DNA of 64,000 nucleotides from Planctomycetota bacterium. Lineage in GTDB: Bacteria; Planctomycetota; UBA11346. Below are positions 19,054-27,093 of the stretch, piece after piece (positions within the stretch are counted from its first letter, which is position 1; each line of letters starts with the position of its first letter). The stretch spans positions 22,798 to 86,797 of the forward strand of contig JACDEI010000008.1 in assembly GCA_013816485.1 (NCBI GenBank). The letters run 5' to 3'. Position numbers and translations under genes: made by a program. The notes below the pieces were generated by a model, which saw nothing but the letters and a program-made list of their open reading frames with translations, had not been told where the DNA came from and searched no databases.

Positions 19054-21471
19054 ATGAAGCTACTGATGACCACGCTGCTGCTGTTCGCCACCCTCGGCGG
19101 GCACCTCGCCGGCGCGGACAAGCCAGCAACCGCCGGCCGCGCCATCGACGGCTTCCTTAAAGACCACTGCCTGCGTTGCCACGATGCCACGAAACAGAAA
19201 GGCGATTTGCGCCTGGATACCCTGGGACGTGATTTTTCCAACCACGTCGACGCTGAGCGCTGGGCCGAGATTATGACGCGCATCAATGCCGGCGAGATGC
19301 CCCCTAAGGACGAGGCGAAGCCTTCGGTCAACGAACTCGGTGCGGTGGTGGACTGGATCGCCGGACAAATCAAAGCCGGCGAAGCGGCGCGCATGGCCAA
19401 ACGCGGCCCCATTGCGCATTACCGGCTCAGCCGCGAGGAATACGCCAACACCATCTACGATTTGCTGGGGGTGCACTACGACGTGCTTCTGCCTGGAACG
19501 TTCAGCGAGGACCCCAGGTGGCATGGGTTCGAACGCATTGGCTCGCTGCTGTCGCTGTCGCCGTCGCACGTCGAGCGCTATTTCAAGGCGGCGGAGACCG
19601 TGCTCGAACGCGCCTTCCCGGAACAGCCGACCAAGTCGACCGTCTTCCGCGCCGACGCCATCGAGATGGCGCACCGCAACGAACGCAAAAAACTCGAGGC
19701 CATGGGCATCGCCAAGCAGGTGCGCGCGGTGGTCTGGCCAGAGCACAAGCTGCCGGCCCTGCGCGGGTATTGGGGTGGCCTCCATATTCAGCCCGGCATG
19801 TACCGTGCGCGCATCCAACTCAGTGGCCTGCAGCCCGCTGGTGGCCGCGCACCGCACTTGGCGATCTGGCATACCGAATTGAAACGCACGATCTTTGACG
19901 AAGACATCATCGCGCCCGAAGGCAAACCGGTGATCGTTCAATTCGAAACTTTCCTGTCGCCGCCGGTGGAGCTCGACATCTACAACGCCGTGGCCGGGAC
20001 CATCGAAGGTCACACGCGCAATGTGCTGACCATGGGCAGCAATTATTTCATCAGCACCAGCGACACCCGTTATATGGAGCCGACCGGCTACAAGCTGACT
20101 GATGATGCCGGCAAGCCGCTGCACCCCCTGCTGCTGGTCGATTGGATTGAATGGGAGGGTCCGCTGGTCAGCGAAGCAGATCAGCGCAAACGCGACGGAC
20201 TGATGCCAACCACGGCTGGAGATATGAACCAAGCACGCGCGTCGCTGCAGTTATTTGCCGATCGCGCCTGGCGACGTCCGGCATTGGCGGCGGAGTTGGC
20301 GCGCTACGTCACGGTGCTGGAGCAAGAGCTCGCAGCGGGCGAGTCCTTCCGCTCCGCCATGCTCGCGGCGATGACCGGCATCCTGACCTCGAAAAACTTC
20401 TTCTTCATTGAGGAAGGATCGGCCACCCAGCGACGCGCGCGTTTGAATGATTGGGAACTGGCCACGCGCTTGGCGTATTTCCTTTGGGGGTCGATGCCGG
20501 ACGAGGCGCTGCTGGCAGCCGCACGCGCCAACACCTTGCATCAGCCGGAGCAATTACGCGCCCATCTGAAGCGCATGCTTGCCGACCCGAAGATCCGGCG
20601 CTTCACCGAGGCGTTTCCCCGCCAGTGGCTGCAATTGCACAAGGTCGGCATGTTCCCGCCCGATCCCAAGCTCTACCCCGACTACGACGTCTGGCTGGAA
20701 AAAAGCATGGTGCTGGAAACCACAGGTTTCTTCAGCGAAGTATTCGCCCGCAACCTCTCGCTCAGCGAATTCCTGCACTCCGACTGGACGATGCTGAATC
20801 CGCGCTTGGCCTTGCACTATCAGGTTCCGCCGCTCACGAGTTCCGGTTTCCAGCGTGTGGCACTGCGTCCGGAAGATCATCGCGGTGGTCTGCTGACCCA
20901 GGCATCGGTGCTGTCGCTGACCTCTGACGGTACGCGGCATCGGCCGGTACATCGTGGCGTGTGGGTTTCTGAGGCGGTGTTCGGCCACACGCCGCCACCA
21001 CCGCCGCCGAATGTCGAACCGCTGGCGCCCACACCGGCAAATGTGCCAAAGGCCACGGTGCGCAAACAACTGGAGGCGCATGCGTCCAACGCCAACTGCG
21101 CGTCATGCCACCGCAAGATCGATCCCCTCGGTTTCGCTTTCGACAACTACGATGCGATCGGGCAATGGCGCACGCAGGAAGTGATGACCGCGGGCCAGGG
21201 CACCAATCCCACCGTCGATGCCAGCGGCACGCTGCCCGATGGCCGGCGCTATGATGGGCCCGAGGCTTTCAAGCAGTTGCTCACGCAGGATATCGATCGT
21301 TTCGCCGAGGCCTTCGTCGAGCAGCTTGCCACCTTTGCCGTGCGACGGGTGATGACCGTCGATGACCTGGCACAGATCCATGCGATCGCCCAGGGCAGCG
21401 CCAAGGACAAGTACCGTCTTAAGGATGTCGTCGAACAACTGGTGCTCTCCGACTTGTTTCAGAAACGCTGA
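19054..21471 (+). CDS. Planctomycete-type cytochrome c protein with DUF1587/DUF1592/DUF1588/DUF1585 architecture (pair 2)
   Basis: CLRCHDATKQKGDLRLDTL; GHTPPPPPPNVEPL; CASCHRKIDPLGFAFDNYDAIGQWR. Confidence 0.88.
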   Translation: MKLLMTTLLLFATLGGHLAGADKPATAGRAIDGFLKDHCLRCHDATKQKGDLRLDTLGRDFSNHVDAERWAEIMTRINAGEMPPKDEAKPSVNELGAVVDWIAGQIKAGEAARMAKRGPIAHYRLSREEYANTIYDLLGVHYDVLLPGTFSEDPRWHGFERIGSLLSLSPSHVERYFKAAETVLERAFPEQPTKSTVFRADAIEMAHRNERKKLEAMGIAKQVRAVVWPEHKLPALRGYWGGLHIQPGMYRARIQLSGLQPAGGRAPHLAIWHTELKRTIFDEDIIAPEGKPVIVQFETFLSPPVELDIYNAVAGTIEGHTRNVLTMGSNYFISTSDTRYMEPTGYKLTDDAGKPLHPLLLVDWIEWEGPLVSEADQRKRDGLMPTTAGDMNQARASLQLFADRAWRRPALAAELARYVTVLEQELAAGESFRSAMLAAMTGILTSKNFFFIEEGSATQRRARLNDWELATRLAYFLWGSMPDEALLAAARANTLHQPEQLRAHLKRMLADPKIRRFTEAFPRQWLQLHKVGMFPPDPKLYPDYDVWLEKSMVLETTGFFSEVFARNLSLSEFLHSDWTMLNPRLALHYQVPPLTSSGFQRVALRPEDHRGGLLTQASVLSLTSDGTRHRPVHRGVWVSEAVFGHTPPPPPPNVEPLAPTPANVPKATVRKQLEAHASNANCASCHRKIDPLGFAFDNYDAIGQWRTQEVMTAGQGTNPTVDASGTLPDGRRYDGPEAFKQLLTQDIDRFAEAFVEQLATFAVRRVMTVDDLAQIHAIAQGSAKDKYRLKDVVEQLVLSDLFQKR

Positions 21472-21513
21472 GCCGTTTCCCGCACGCACTGACCAAACCG
21501 CAAGGATGACACC

Positions 21514-22884
21514 ATGAACATTCGCCGTCAGCATTGGCTGCTCAGCCGCCGTCATGTCCTGAAGGGCCTCGGGGTCGCGCTCGCTTTGCCGCTGCTCGAT
21601 TGCATGCGTCCGCTGTCTGGTGCCGACCCGCTCAAACGCAGCACCGGAAAGGCGCAGCGTAGCGTGTTCATCTATGTGCCGAATGGCGTCAACACGCTGG
21701 ACTACCAGATCACCACCGCTGGGCCCGACTATAAAATGTCGACCTCGCTGCGGGCGCTGGAAAAACATCGCGCGGTGATCACTCCGATCAGCGGGTTGTA
21801 CCATCCCAACGGGCTCGGGAATCATCACAACTGCGTCAAGATCTGGCTCACCGGTGGTCGGCTTGGCCAGTCGGATCGCAACACCATCTCGGTCGACCAA
21901 CTCATCGCGCAAAAAACCGCACAGCACACGCGGTTCTCCTCCATCGAGCTGGCCGCCCAGGGCGCGTTGTCGTGGAACGCCGATGGCATCCAGTTACCGG
22001 CGGAGTCCAACGCCGGCGTGGTGTTCCGCGCCCTGTTCGAAGAGCCCAAGGGCGGACCAGCCAAACAACGCCGCGGCCTGCACCGCCGCGGCAGCATCCT
22101 GGACGCCATCCTGGACGAAGCGCGTGGACTGGACGGGCAACTCGGGCGCGAAGATCGCGGACGTTTGGAGCAGTACCTGACCTCGGTGCGCGAAGTCGAA
22201 GTGCGAACCGAGCGCGCGGATTCCTGGCTCGATACCCCACGGCCCAAAGTCGATGCGCCGGATCAACAACGCCTCAACCGCGACGTCTCGCAGCAACAGG
22301 TCGGCGATTATTTCCGCACCATGTACGACCTCATGGTGTTGGCCTTCCAAGCCGACCTCACACGTGTGGCGACCTTTTGCACCGGCCAGGAAGGTCAGGG
22401 CCTGGCGATTCCGGAGATCAACATCCGCCAGGACCGGCATTCGCTGTCGCATCACAACGGCAACCCGGACCTGCTACGTCAACTCACCGAGAGCGATGCC
22501 TTCAACATCGCGCAGTTCGCCTACCTGCTTGAGCGGCTCAGTACGGTGCGTGATGCCGACGGTCCACTGATCGACACCACCATGGCGCTCTACGGCAGCG
22601 GGATGTCGTTCGGCCACAGCCACGGCAACGCCAACCTGCCGATCATCCTTGCCGGCGGCAGCAAGTTGGGCTTCAAACATGGCCGCCACGTCGACTTCAA
22701 CGCCATGGCCAAGTTTGACGGCTACGACCTGAACGATGCGGGAAGACACTACGGAATCTGCGGTCGTCCGGTGAATGAGAAAGCGCGCCTGAGCAACCTG
22801 TTGTTGACCATGGCGCAACGCATGGGCATCGAGGCCACCAGCTTCGGCGACAGTATCAGCACGATGCCGGAGGTGTTGTCATGA
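21514..22884 (+). CDS. DUF1552 family secreted protein (pair 2)
   Basis: SRRHVLKGLGVALALPLLDCM; FIYVPNGVNTLDY; NLPIILAGGSKLGFKHGRHVDF. Confidence 0.88.
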   Translation: MNIRRQHWLLSRRHVLKGLGVALALPLLDCMRPLSGADPLKRSTGKAQRSVFIYVPNGVNTLDYQITTAGPDYKMSTSLRALEKHRAVITPISGLYHPNGLGNHHNCVKIWLTGGRLGQSDRNTISVDQLIAQKTAQHTRFSSIELAAQGALSWNADGIQLPAESNAGVVFRALFEEPKGGPAKQRRGLHRRGSILDAILDEARGLDGQLGREDRGRLEQYLTSVREVEVRTERADSWLDTPRPKVDAPDQQRLNRDVSQQQVGDYFRTMYDLMVLAFQADLTRVATFCTGQEGQGLAIPEINIRQDRHSLSHHNGNPDLLRQLTESDAFNIAQFAYLLERLSTVRDADGPLIDTTMALYGSGMSFGHSHGNANLPIILAGGSKLGFKHGRHVDFNAMAKFDGYDLNDAGRHYGICGRPVNEKARLSNLLLTMAQRMGIEATSFGDSISTMPEVLS

Positions 22885-24191
22885 GGAACGCAGACAATTC
22901 TTTAGACGTTGTCGGGAAAAGCAGACATTCACATGGAGGACCGGAGGACCGGAGAAAAACGAAAATCGAGTTGTCGGTTAAGATCGCCCGTTCATCCGCT
23001 CTCTCCTCCTCCGGTCCTCCGGTCCTCCATGTCAGTCCTGCCTTTATAAATAGCTTCATAACCCAACGTTGCTTCTGGGCGCTGATTTTCATCTGCTTGG
23101 TAGCCGGTGGACTGCACGCCGGAGAGCCGGCCGCCTATGTACCCAAGCTGGGAGAGTTCCCGCCGCCGGACGCCGGCACGTACTACGCCGGTGAATTGGT
23201 GTCGGTGGATCACGTGAATCGCCGCGGTGCCATCCGTCTCGACGGCGACGGCTCGGACGGCAAGTACCACAGCGCACCGTCCCATCGCTTCGCGCTGCTG
23301 CCCTACGGCACGATCCGCTATCACGGCGCACCCGCCGAACTGCGCGACATTCCCATCGGCACGCATGTGCATGGCCGGTTCGTGCTCCCGCCCGCGGGCG
23401 ACACCACCATCGCTCCGCCGACGCGCGAGCCTCAACACGTGCCCAAGGAAACCCACGTCATCACCTTGGAAGACGACATCAGTTTCTATCAGCGCCAGGG
23501 CCAAACGTGGACCATCACCGCCGTGGATCTGAAGAAAGGCACACTGGCGGTCACGTCATCTGGCACCACCGCGGCCAACGGGCTGCGCGGCGCCAAAACT
23601 TTGGAGATCGACCTCAGCACGCGTATTTGGAAAGGCCGGCAATTCGCGGAACTCAGCGAGCTCGCCGCTCAACAAGTCGTGCAGCTCAATCTGACCTGGG
23701 CGCCAGAATGGAAGAACGGGGTTTTTCACATCGCCGATGTGTGGATCGATCAAGAGAGCCGCGACGTCGCCGCTGAGCAGCAACGTCGCCTTCACGTGCA
23801 TCATCAACACCACCGTTGGCTCGCCGGCTGGATTGATCATGTCGAACACCTCGCGGGTGGCCATGGCATCGTCACGGTCACGCTGTTTGGTGGTATGGAC
23901 CCATCGCTCTACGACGAGGTGCGCAAACACACCGGCGGTTTCGACATCGCCGCTGCTGACGTGACCCTGCGCTCGTGGTGGCAGGACCACGACAAGAAGG
24001 GCGGCGATCGCGTCGAACTCAAGGAGCTCCCTAACCCGCCGCCCGGCAGCAGCGGCATCCAACTCAGGGTGAATTGCTGGGCACTGCTGGAGGGCTACCG
24101 TCCCGGCCGCATCGTGCGCGTCCGTCCGCACTCCTGGCCCAACTCCAAACTACCGCCCGAAGAACGGATCCAGAACGCCGACGATCGCTGA
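22881..24191 (+). CDS. Secreted protein of unknown function, downstream of DUF1552 pair 2
   Basis: ATGA overlap with the upstream stop; signal-peptide-like CFWALIFICLVAGGLHAGEP only ~60 aa in, after the translated repeat element; long open frame. Confidence 0.6.
   Translation: MRNADNSLDVVGKSRHSHGGPEDRRKTKIELSVKIARSSALSSSGPPVLHVSPAFINSFITQRCFWALIFICLVAGGLHAGEPAAYVPKLGEFPPPDAGTYYAGELVSVDHVNRRGAIRLDGDGSDGKYHSAPSHRFALLPYGTIRYHGAPAELRDIPIGTHVHGRFVLPPAGDTTIAPPTREPQHVPKETHVITLEDDISFYQRQGQTWTITAVDLKKGTLAVTSSGTTAANGLRGAKTLEIDLSTRIWKGRQFAELSELAAQQVVQLNLTWAPEWKNGVFHIADVWIDQESRDVAAEQQRRLHVHHQHHRWLAGWIDHVEHLAGGHGIVTVTLFGGMDPSLYDEVRKHTGGFDIAAADVTLRSWWQDHDKKGGDRVELKELPNPPPGSSGIQLRVNCWALLEGYRPGRIVRVRPHSWPNSKLPPEERIQNADDR
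22902..23060. mobile_element. MITE-like inverted-repeat element, copy 3
   Basis: GTTGTCGGGAAAAGCAGACATTCACATGGAGGACCGGAGGACCGGAG ... CTCCGGTCCTCCGGTCCTCCATGTCAGTCCTGCCTTTATAAATAGCTTCAT. Confidence 0.85.
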
Positions 24192-24270
24192 TGGGGTGAT
24201 GTGTCCTTACGCCATGAAACGTGGCGGCTGCAACCTGGGGCTGATGAAGTTACATCCATTGAAATAAGCG

Positions 24271-24292
24271 AGGGCCGCATCTCTGCGGCCCT
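24271..24292. terminator. Hairpin AGGGCCGCA-TCTC-TGCGGCCCT between convergent genes
   Basis: 9-bp perfect stem; adjoining CCTCTGCGTCTCTGCGG resembles a half-copy of a tandem-unit repeat arm. Confidence 0.6.
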
Positions 24293-24359
24293 CCTCGTAC
24301 CTCTGCGTCTCTGCGGTTACCGTGCTCGCGCGCGGCGATCGCGTACCGCTATTGCGGAA

Positions 24360-25322
24360 TCACTTCTTTTCCAGCAACCAGATGTTGCGGTAGAATGTCG
24401 GATTGCCGTGGTCCTGGAGGTGCAGGCCGCCGGGTTCCGCGCTCTCCGGTTTGCCGCCACCGGTGGGCTTCGGCAGTTCCTGATCCTGGTGGATGACCAC
24501 GCCGTTGTGGCGAATGGTGACCTTGGCGTTGGCGGTCTTCTTGCCGTCGGCCCACGCGGCGGCGGTGAAGTCGACGTCGTAGGTCTGCCACGACAGCGGC
24601 GGGAAACACATGTTCACCTGCGGCTTGGCGATGGTGTAGATGCCGCCGCACTCGTTGTTCTCGCCGTTCAGCCCGAAGGAGTCGAGCACCTGGCACTCGT
24701 AACGTTCTTGCAGGTACAGCCCGCTGTTGCCGCGATCCTGGCCGCGACCGTAGGGCTTGAACGGCAGGATGAACTCCAGGTGAAGCGTGAAGCTGCCGAA
24801 CTTTTGTTTGGTCGTCGCGCCGTACTTCAGCAGCTTGCGGTCATCCATCGAACCGTTCCAGGCATCGACGTTGCTGCCGTCGAACAACACGATCGCGCCT
24901 TCCGGCGGTTTGGCGCCCATGGTCGGGCTCTGGCGGAGGACCTTCTTCAACTGCACGGTGCGCTTGTCGGTGTCATCGATCGCCGTGACGCCACCGTCGT
25001 CGAGAGTCAGGTTCCAGCCTTTGCCGTTCACGGCGACCTTGCCGCCCTCGGCCTTGCCCTCCAACTGCACCTTGCCCATGCCATCCCAGCCGGCACCTGG
25101 CAGACCACCGGCCTCAATGCACACGCGGAAAGTTCCGCCACCGAGCGCGATGACCTGCACGCCGAGTTTGTCAGCTGGCGCGGCCTCGTACTCACCTTGG
25201 ATGGCAAAGTCAGGGCCGGCTTTCGCCGGATCGAGCGCCAGGTCGGTGTTCTTGTCCTCGGCGCTGGCGAATTGCGACCACGACAGGGCGACCAACAAGG
25301 CGGGAACAAGCATGCGGATCAT
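24360..25322 (-). CDS. DUF1080 (3-keto-disaccharide hydrolase-like) secreted protein
   Basis: PPEGAIVLFDGSNVDAWNG; GSFTLHLEFILPF; RGNSGLYLQERYECQVLDSFG; WQTYDVDFTAAAW. Confidence 0.93.
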   Translation of the reverse strand: MIRMLVPALLVALSWSQFASAEDKNTDLALDPAKAGPDFAIQGEYEAAPADKLGVQVIALGGGTFRVCIEAGGLPGAGWDGMGKVQLEGKAEGGKVAVNGKGWNLTLDDGGVTAIDDTDKRTVQLKKVLRQSPTMGAKPPEGAIVLFDGSNVDAWNGSMDDRKLLKYGATTKQKFGSFTLHLEFILPFKPYGRGQDRGNSGLYLQERYECQVLDSFGLNGENNECGGIYTIAKPQVNMCFPPLSWQTYDVDFTAAAWADGKKTANAKVTIRHNGVVIHQDQELPKPTGGGKPESAEPGGLHLQDHGNPTFYRNIWLLEKK

Positions 25323-25472
25323 GTGGACTCCTGGGAATGGTAGGCAGATGGCAAAACGTGCCGGTAGTACCGCCGGGTGCCATCGGTCGTTGCCCGCCAC
25401 CTGAACTATGAGTCATAGGCCGGCTCTGCACACCGGGTTGCGCTCCCGTCCGCCAGCCCAGGATGCCCCGCC

Positions 25473-27086
25473 ATGCCGCGCATGACTTGGATTGGAAAGG
25501 AGGCGGTGCTCGACCTCCACCGGAAGGTGCCGCTGCGCCTGTTGGATGAGGTCGCCGCGCAGGCCATTCCTGGGCGGGACGTCGGCCATGAACTGATCGA
25601 AGGCGACAATCTGGAGGCCCTGCGCGCGCTGCTGCCGCGCCACCAGGGTCGGGTGAAATGCGTCACCATCGATCCCCCCTACAACACCGGCAACGAGAAC
25701 TGGGTCTACAACGACGCAGTGAACAGCCCGGCGATGCGCGCGTGGCTGGGCAAGGCGGTCGGTCGCGATGACCTGACGCGCCACGACAAGTGGCTCTGCC
25801 TGATGTACCCGCGGCTGATGCTGCTGCGCGAGTTGCTGAGCGAAGACGGCAGCATCTGGGTGTTCCTTGATGATCACGAGATCGGCCCCCTCCGTTTGCT
25901 GATGGATGAGATCTTCGGCGCCGAGCAGTTCATCGCCACGGTGATCTGGCAGAAGGTCTATTCACCGAAAAACAGTGCGCGTCATTTCAGCGACGACCAC
26001 GACTACCTGGTGATCTACGCCAAGGACGCACGTCGCTGGAAACCGAACTTGGTGCCGCGCTCCGCCGCGCAGGACAAGGCCTACAAGAATCCCGACAAGG
26101 ATCCCCGCGGACCGTGGAAGTCCGGCGACCTGTCGGCGCGCAACAGCTACAGCGAAGGCACCTACTCCATCACGTGCCCAGGTGGGCGTGAAATCGCGGG
26201 GCCACCGAAAGGTTCCTACTGGCGCGTGTCGGCGACCAAACTTGCGGAGCTGCACCGCGACAAACGCATCTGGTGGGGCAAAGACCGCAACAGTGTGCCG
26301 TCGATCAAACGTTTCCTCTCCGAGGTGAAGGCCGGCGTCACGCCGCAAACCTTGTGGACCTACGACGAGGTCGGCCACACGCAGGAAGCCAAGAAGGAAC
26401 TCGTCGAGCTGATGGACTTCCGCGATAGCGCGGCGGTGTTTATCTCGCCCAAGCCGCTGCGGCTGATCGAACGCGTGCTGACCATCGGCAGTAATCCCGG
26501 CGATACGGTGCTCGATGCTTTCGCTGGTAGCGGAACCACCGGGCATGCGGTGATGCGCCTGAACTCGATCGGCGGAGAATCCCGTCGCTGCATTTTGGTG
26601 CAGCTCGGTCGCGACCAGGATGACGGTCCGAACATCTGTCAGAAGATCACCCGCGAACGCCTGCGCCGCGCGAGTGTTGGCAACGGTGAGTCAGGACTGG
26701 GCGAGGCGTGGACCTATAAACGTCTCGGCAAACCGCTGGTCGATGGCGACGGCCGACTCGGTGACTTGGCCTACCCGGACCTCGCCGCGCTGGTGTGGTG
26801 GCACGCCACCGGGGCAACGTGGCCAGCGGATAAAACCGCTGAACGGGCGTTCCTCGGCGTTGGTGGCGATGGCACTGGTGTCTACCTGCTCGCCGGCGGC
26901 AGCGTGCCGGACAAAGACGGTGCGAGCCGCAACGCGCTGACGCCAACGATGCTCGCCAAGCTCGCACCGCACGACGGACCACGTCTGATCTACGGCGCTG
27001 TCTGCCGCCTGGGCGAAGACGATCTGCGCCGCCACCGCCTGACCTTCCGCCAACTGCCGCAGGCGCTCGCCGCGCTCGGCGGCTGA
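25473..27086 (+). CDS. Type III-like site-specific DNA (adenine-N6) methyltransferase, Mod subunit
   Basis: Beta-class order: motif IV DPPYNTGNENWVYND before motif I DAFAGSGTTGHAV; paired with a Res-like helicase. Confidence 0.92.
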   Translation: MPRMTWIGKEAVLDLHRKVPLRLLDEVAAQAIPGRDVGHELIEGDNLEALRALLPRHQGRVKCVTIDPPYNTGNENWVYNDAVNSPAMRAWLGKAVGRDDLTRHDKWLCLMYPRLMLLRELLSEDGSIWVFLDDHEIGPLRLLMDEIFGAEQFIATVIWQKVYSPKNSARHFSDDHDYLVIYAKDARRWKPNLVPRSAAQDKAYKNPDKDPRGPWKSGDLSARNSYSEGTYSITCPGGREIAGPPKGSYWRVSATKLAELHRDKRIWWGKDRNSVPSIKRFLSEVKAGVTPQTLWTYDEVGHTQEAKKELVELMDFRDSAAVFISPKPLRLIERVLTIGSNPGDTVLDAFAGSGTTGHAVMRLNSIGGESRRCILVQLGRDQDDGPNICQKITRERLRRASVGNGESGLGEAWTYKRLGKPLVDGDGRLGDLAYPDLAALVWWHATGATWPADKTAERAFLGVGGDGTGVYLLAGGSVPDKDGASRNALTPTMLAKLAPHDGPRLIYGAVCRLGEDDLRRHRLTFRQLPQALAALGG

Positions 27087-27093
27087 GACGACG

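Noticed and set aside
22902-23060. GGACCGGA-type repeats as protein-coding (HGGPEDRRTG peptides in several ORFs)
   Set aside because: The same peptide appears in different frames, strands and contexts solely because of the DNA repeat; only copy 3 has a context where translation is plausible.
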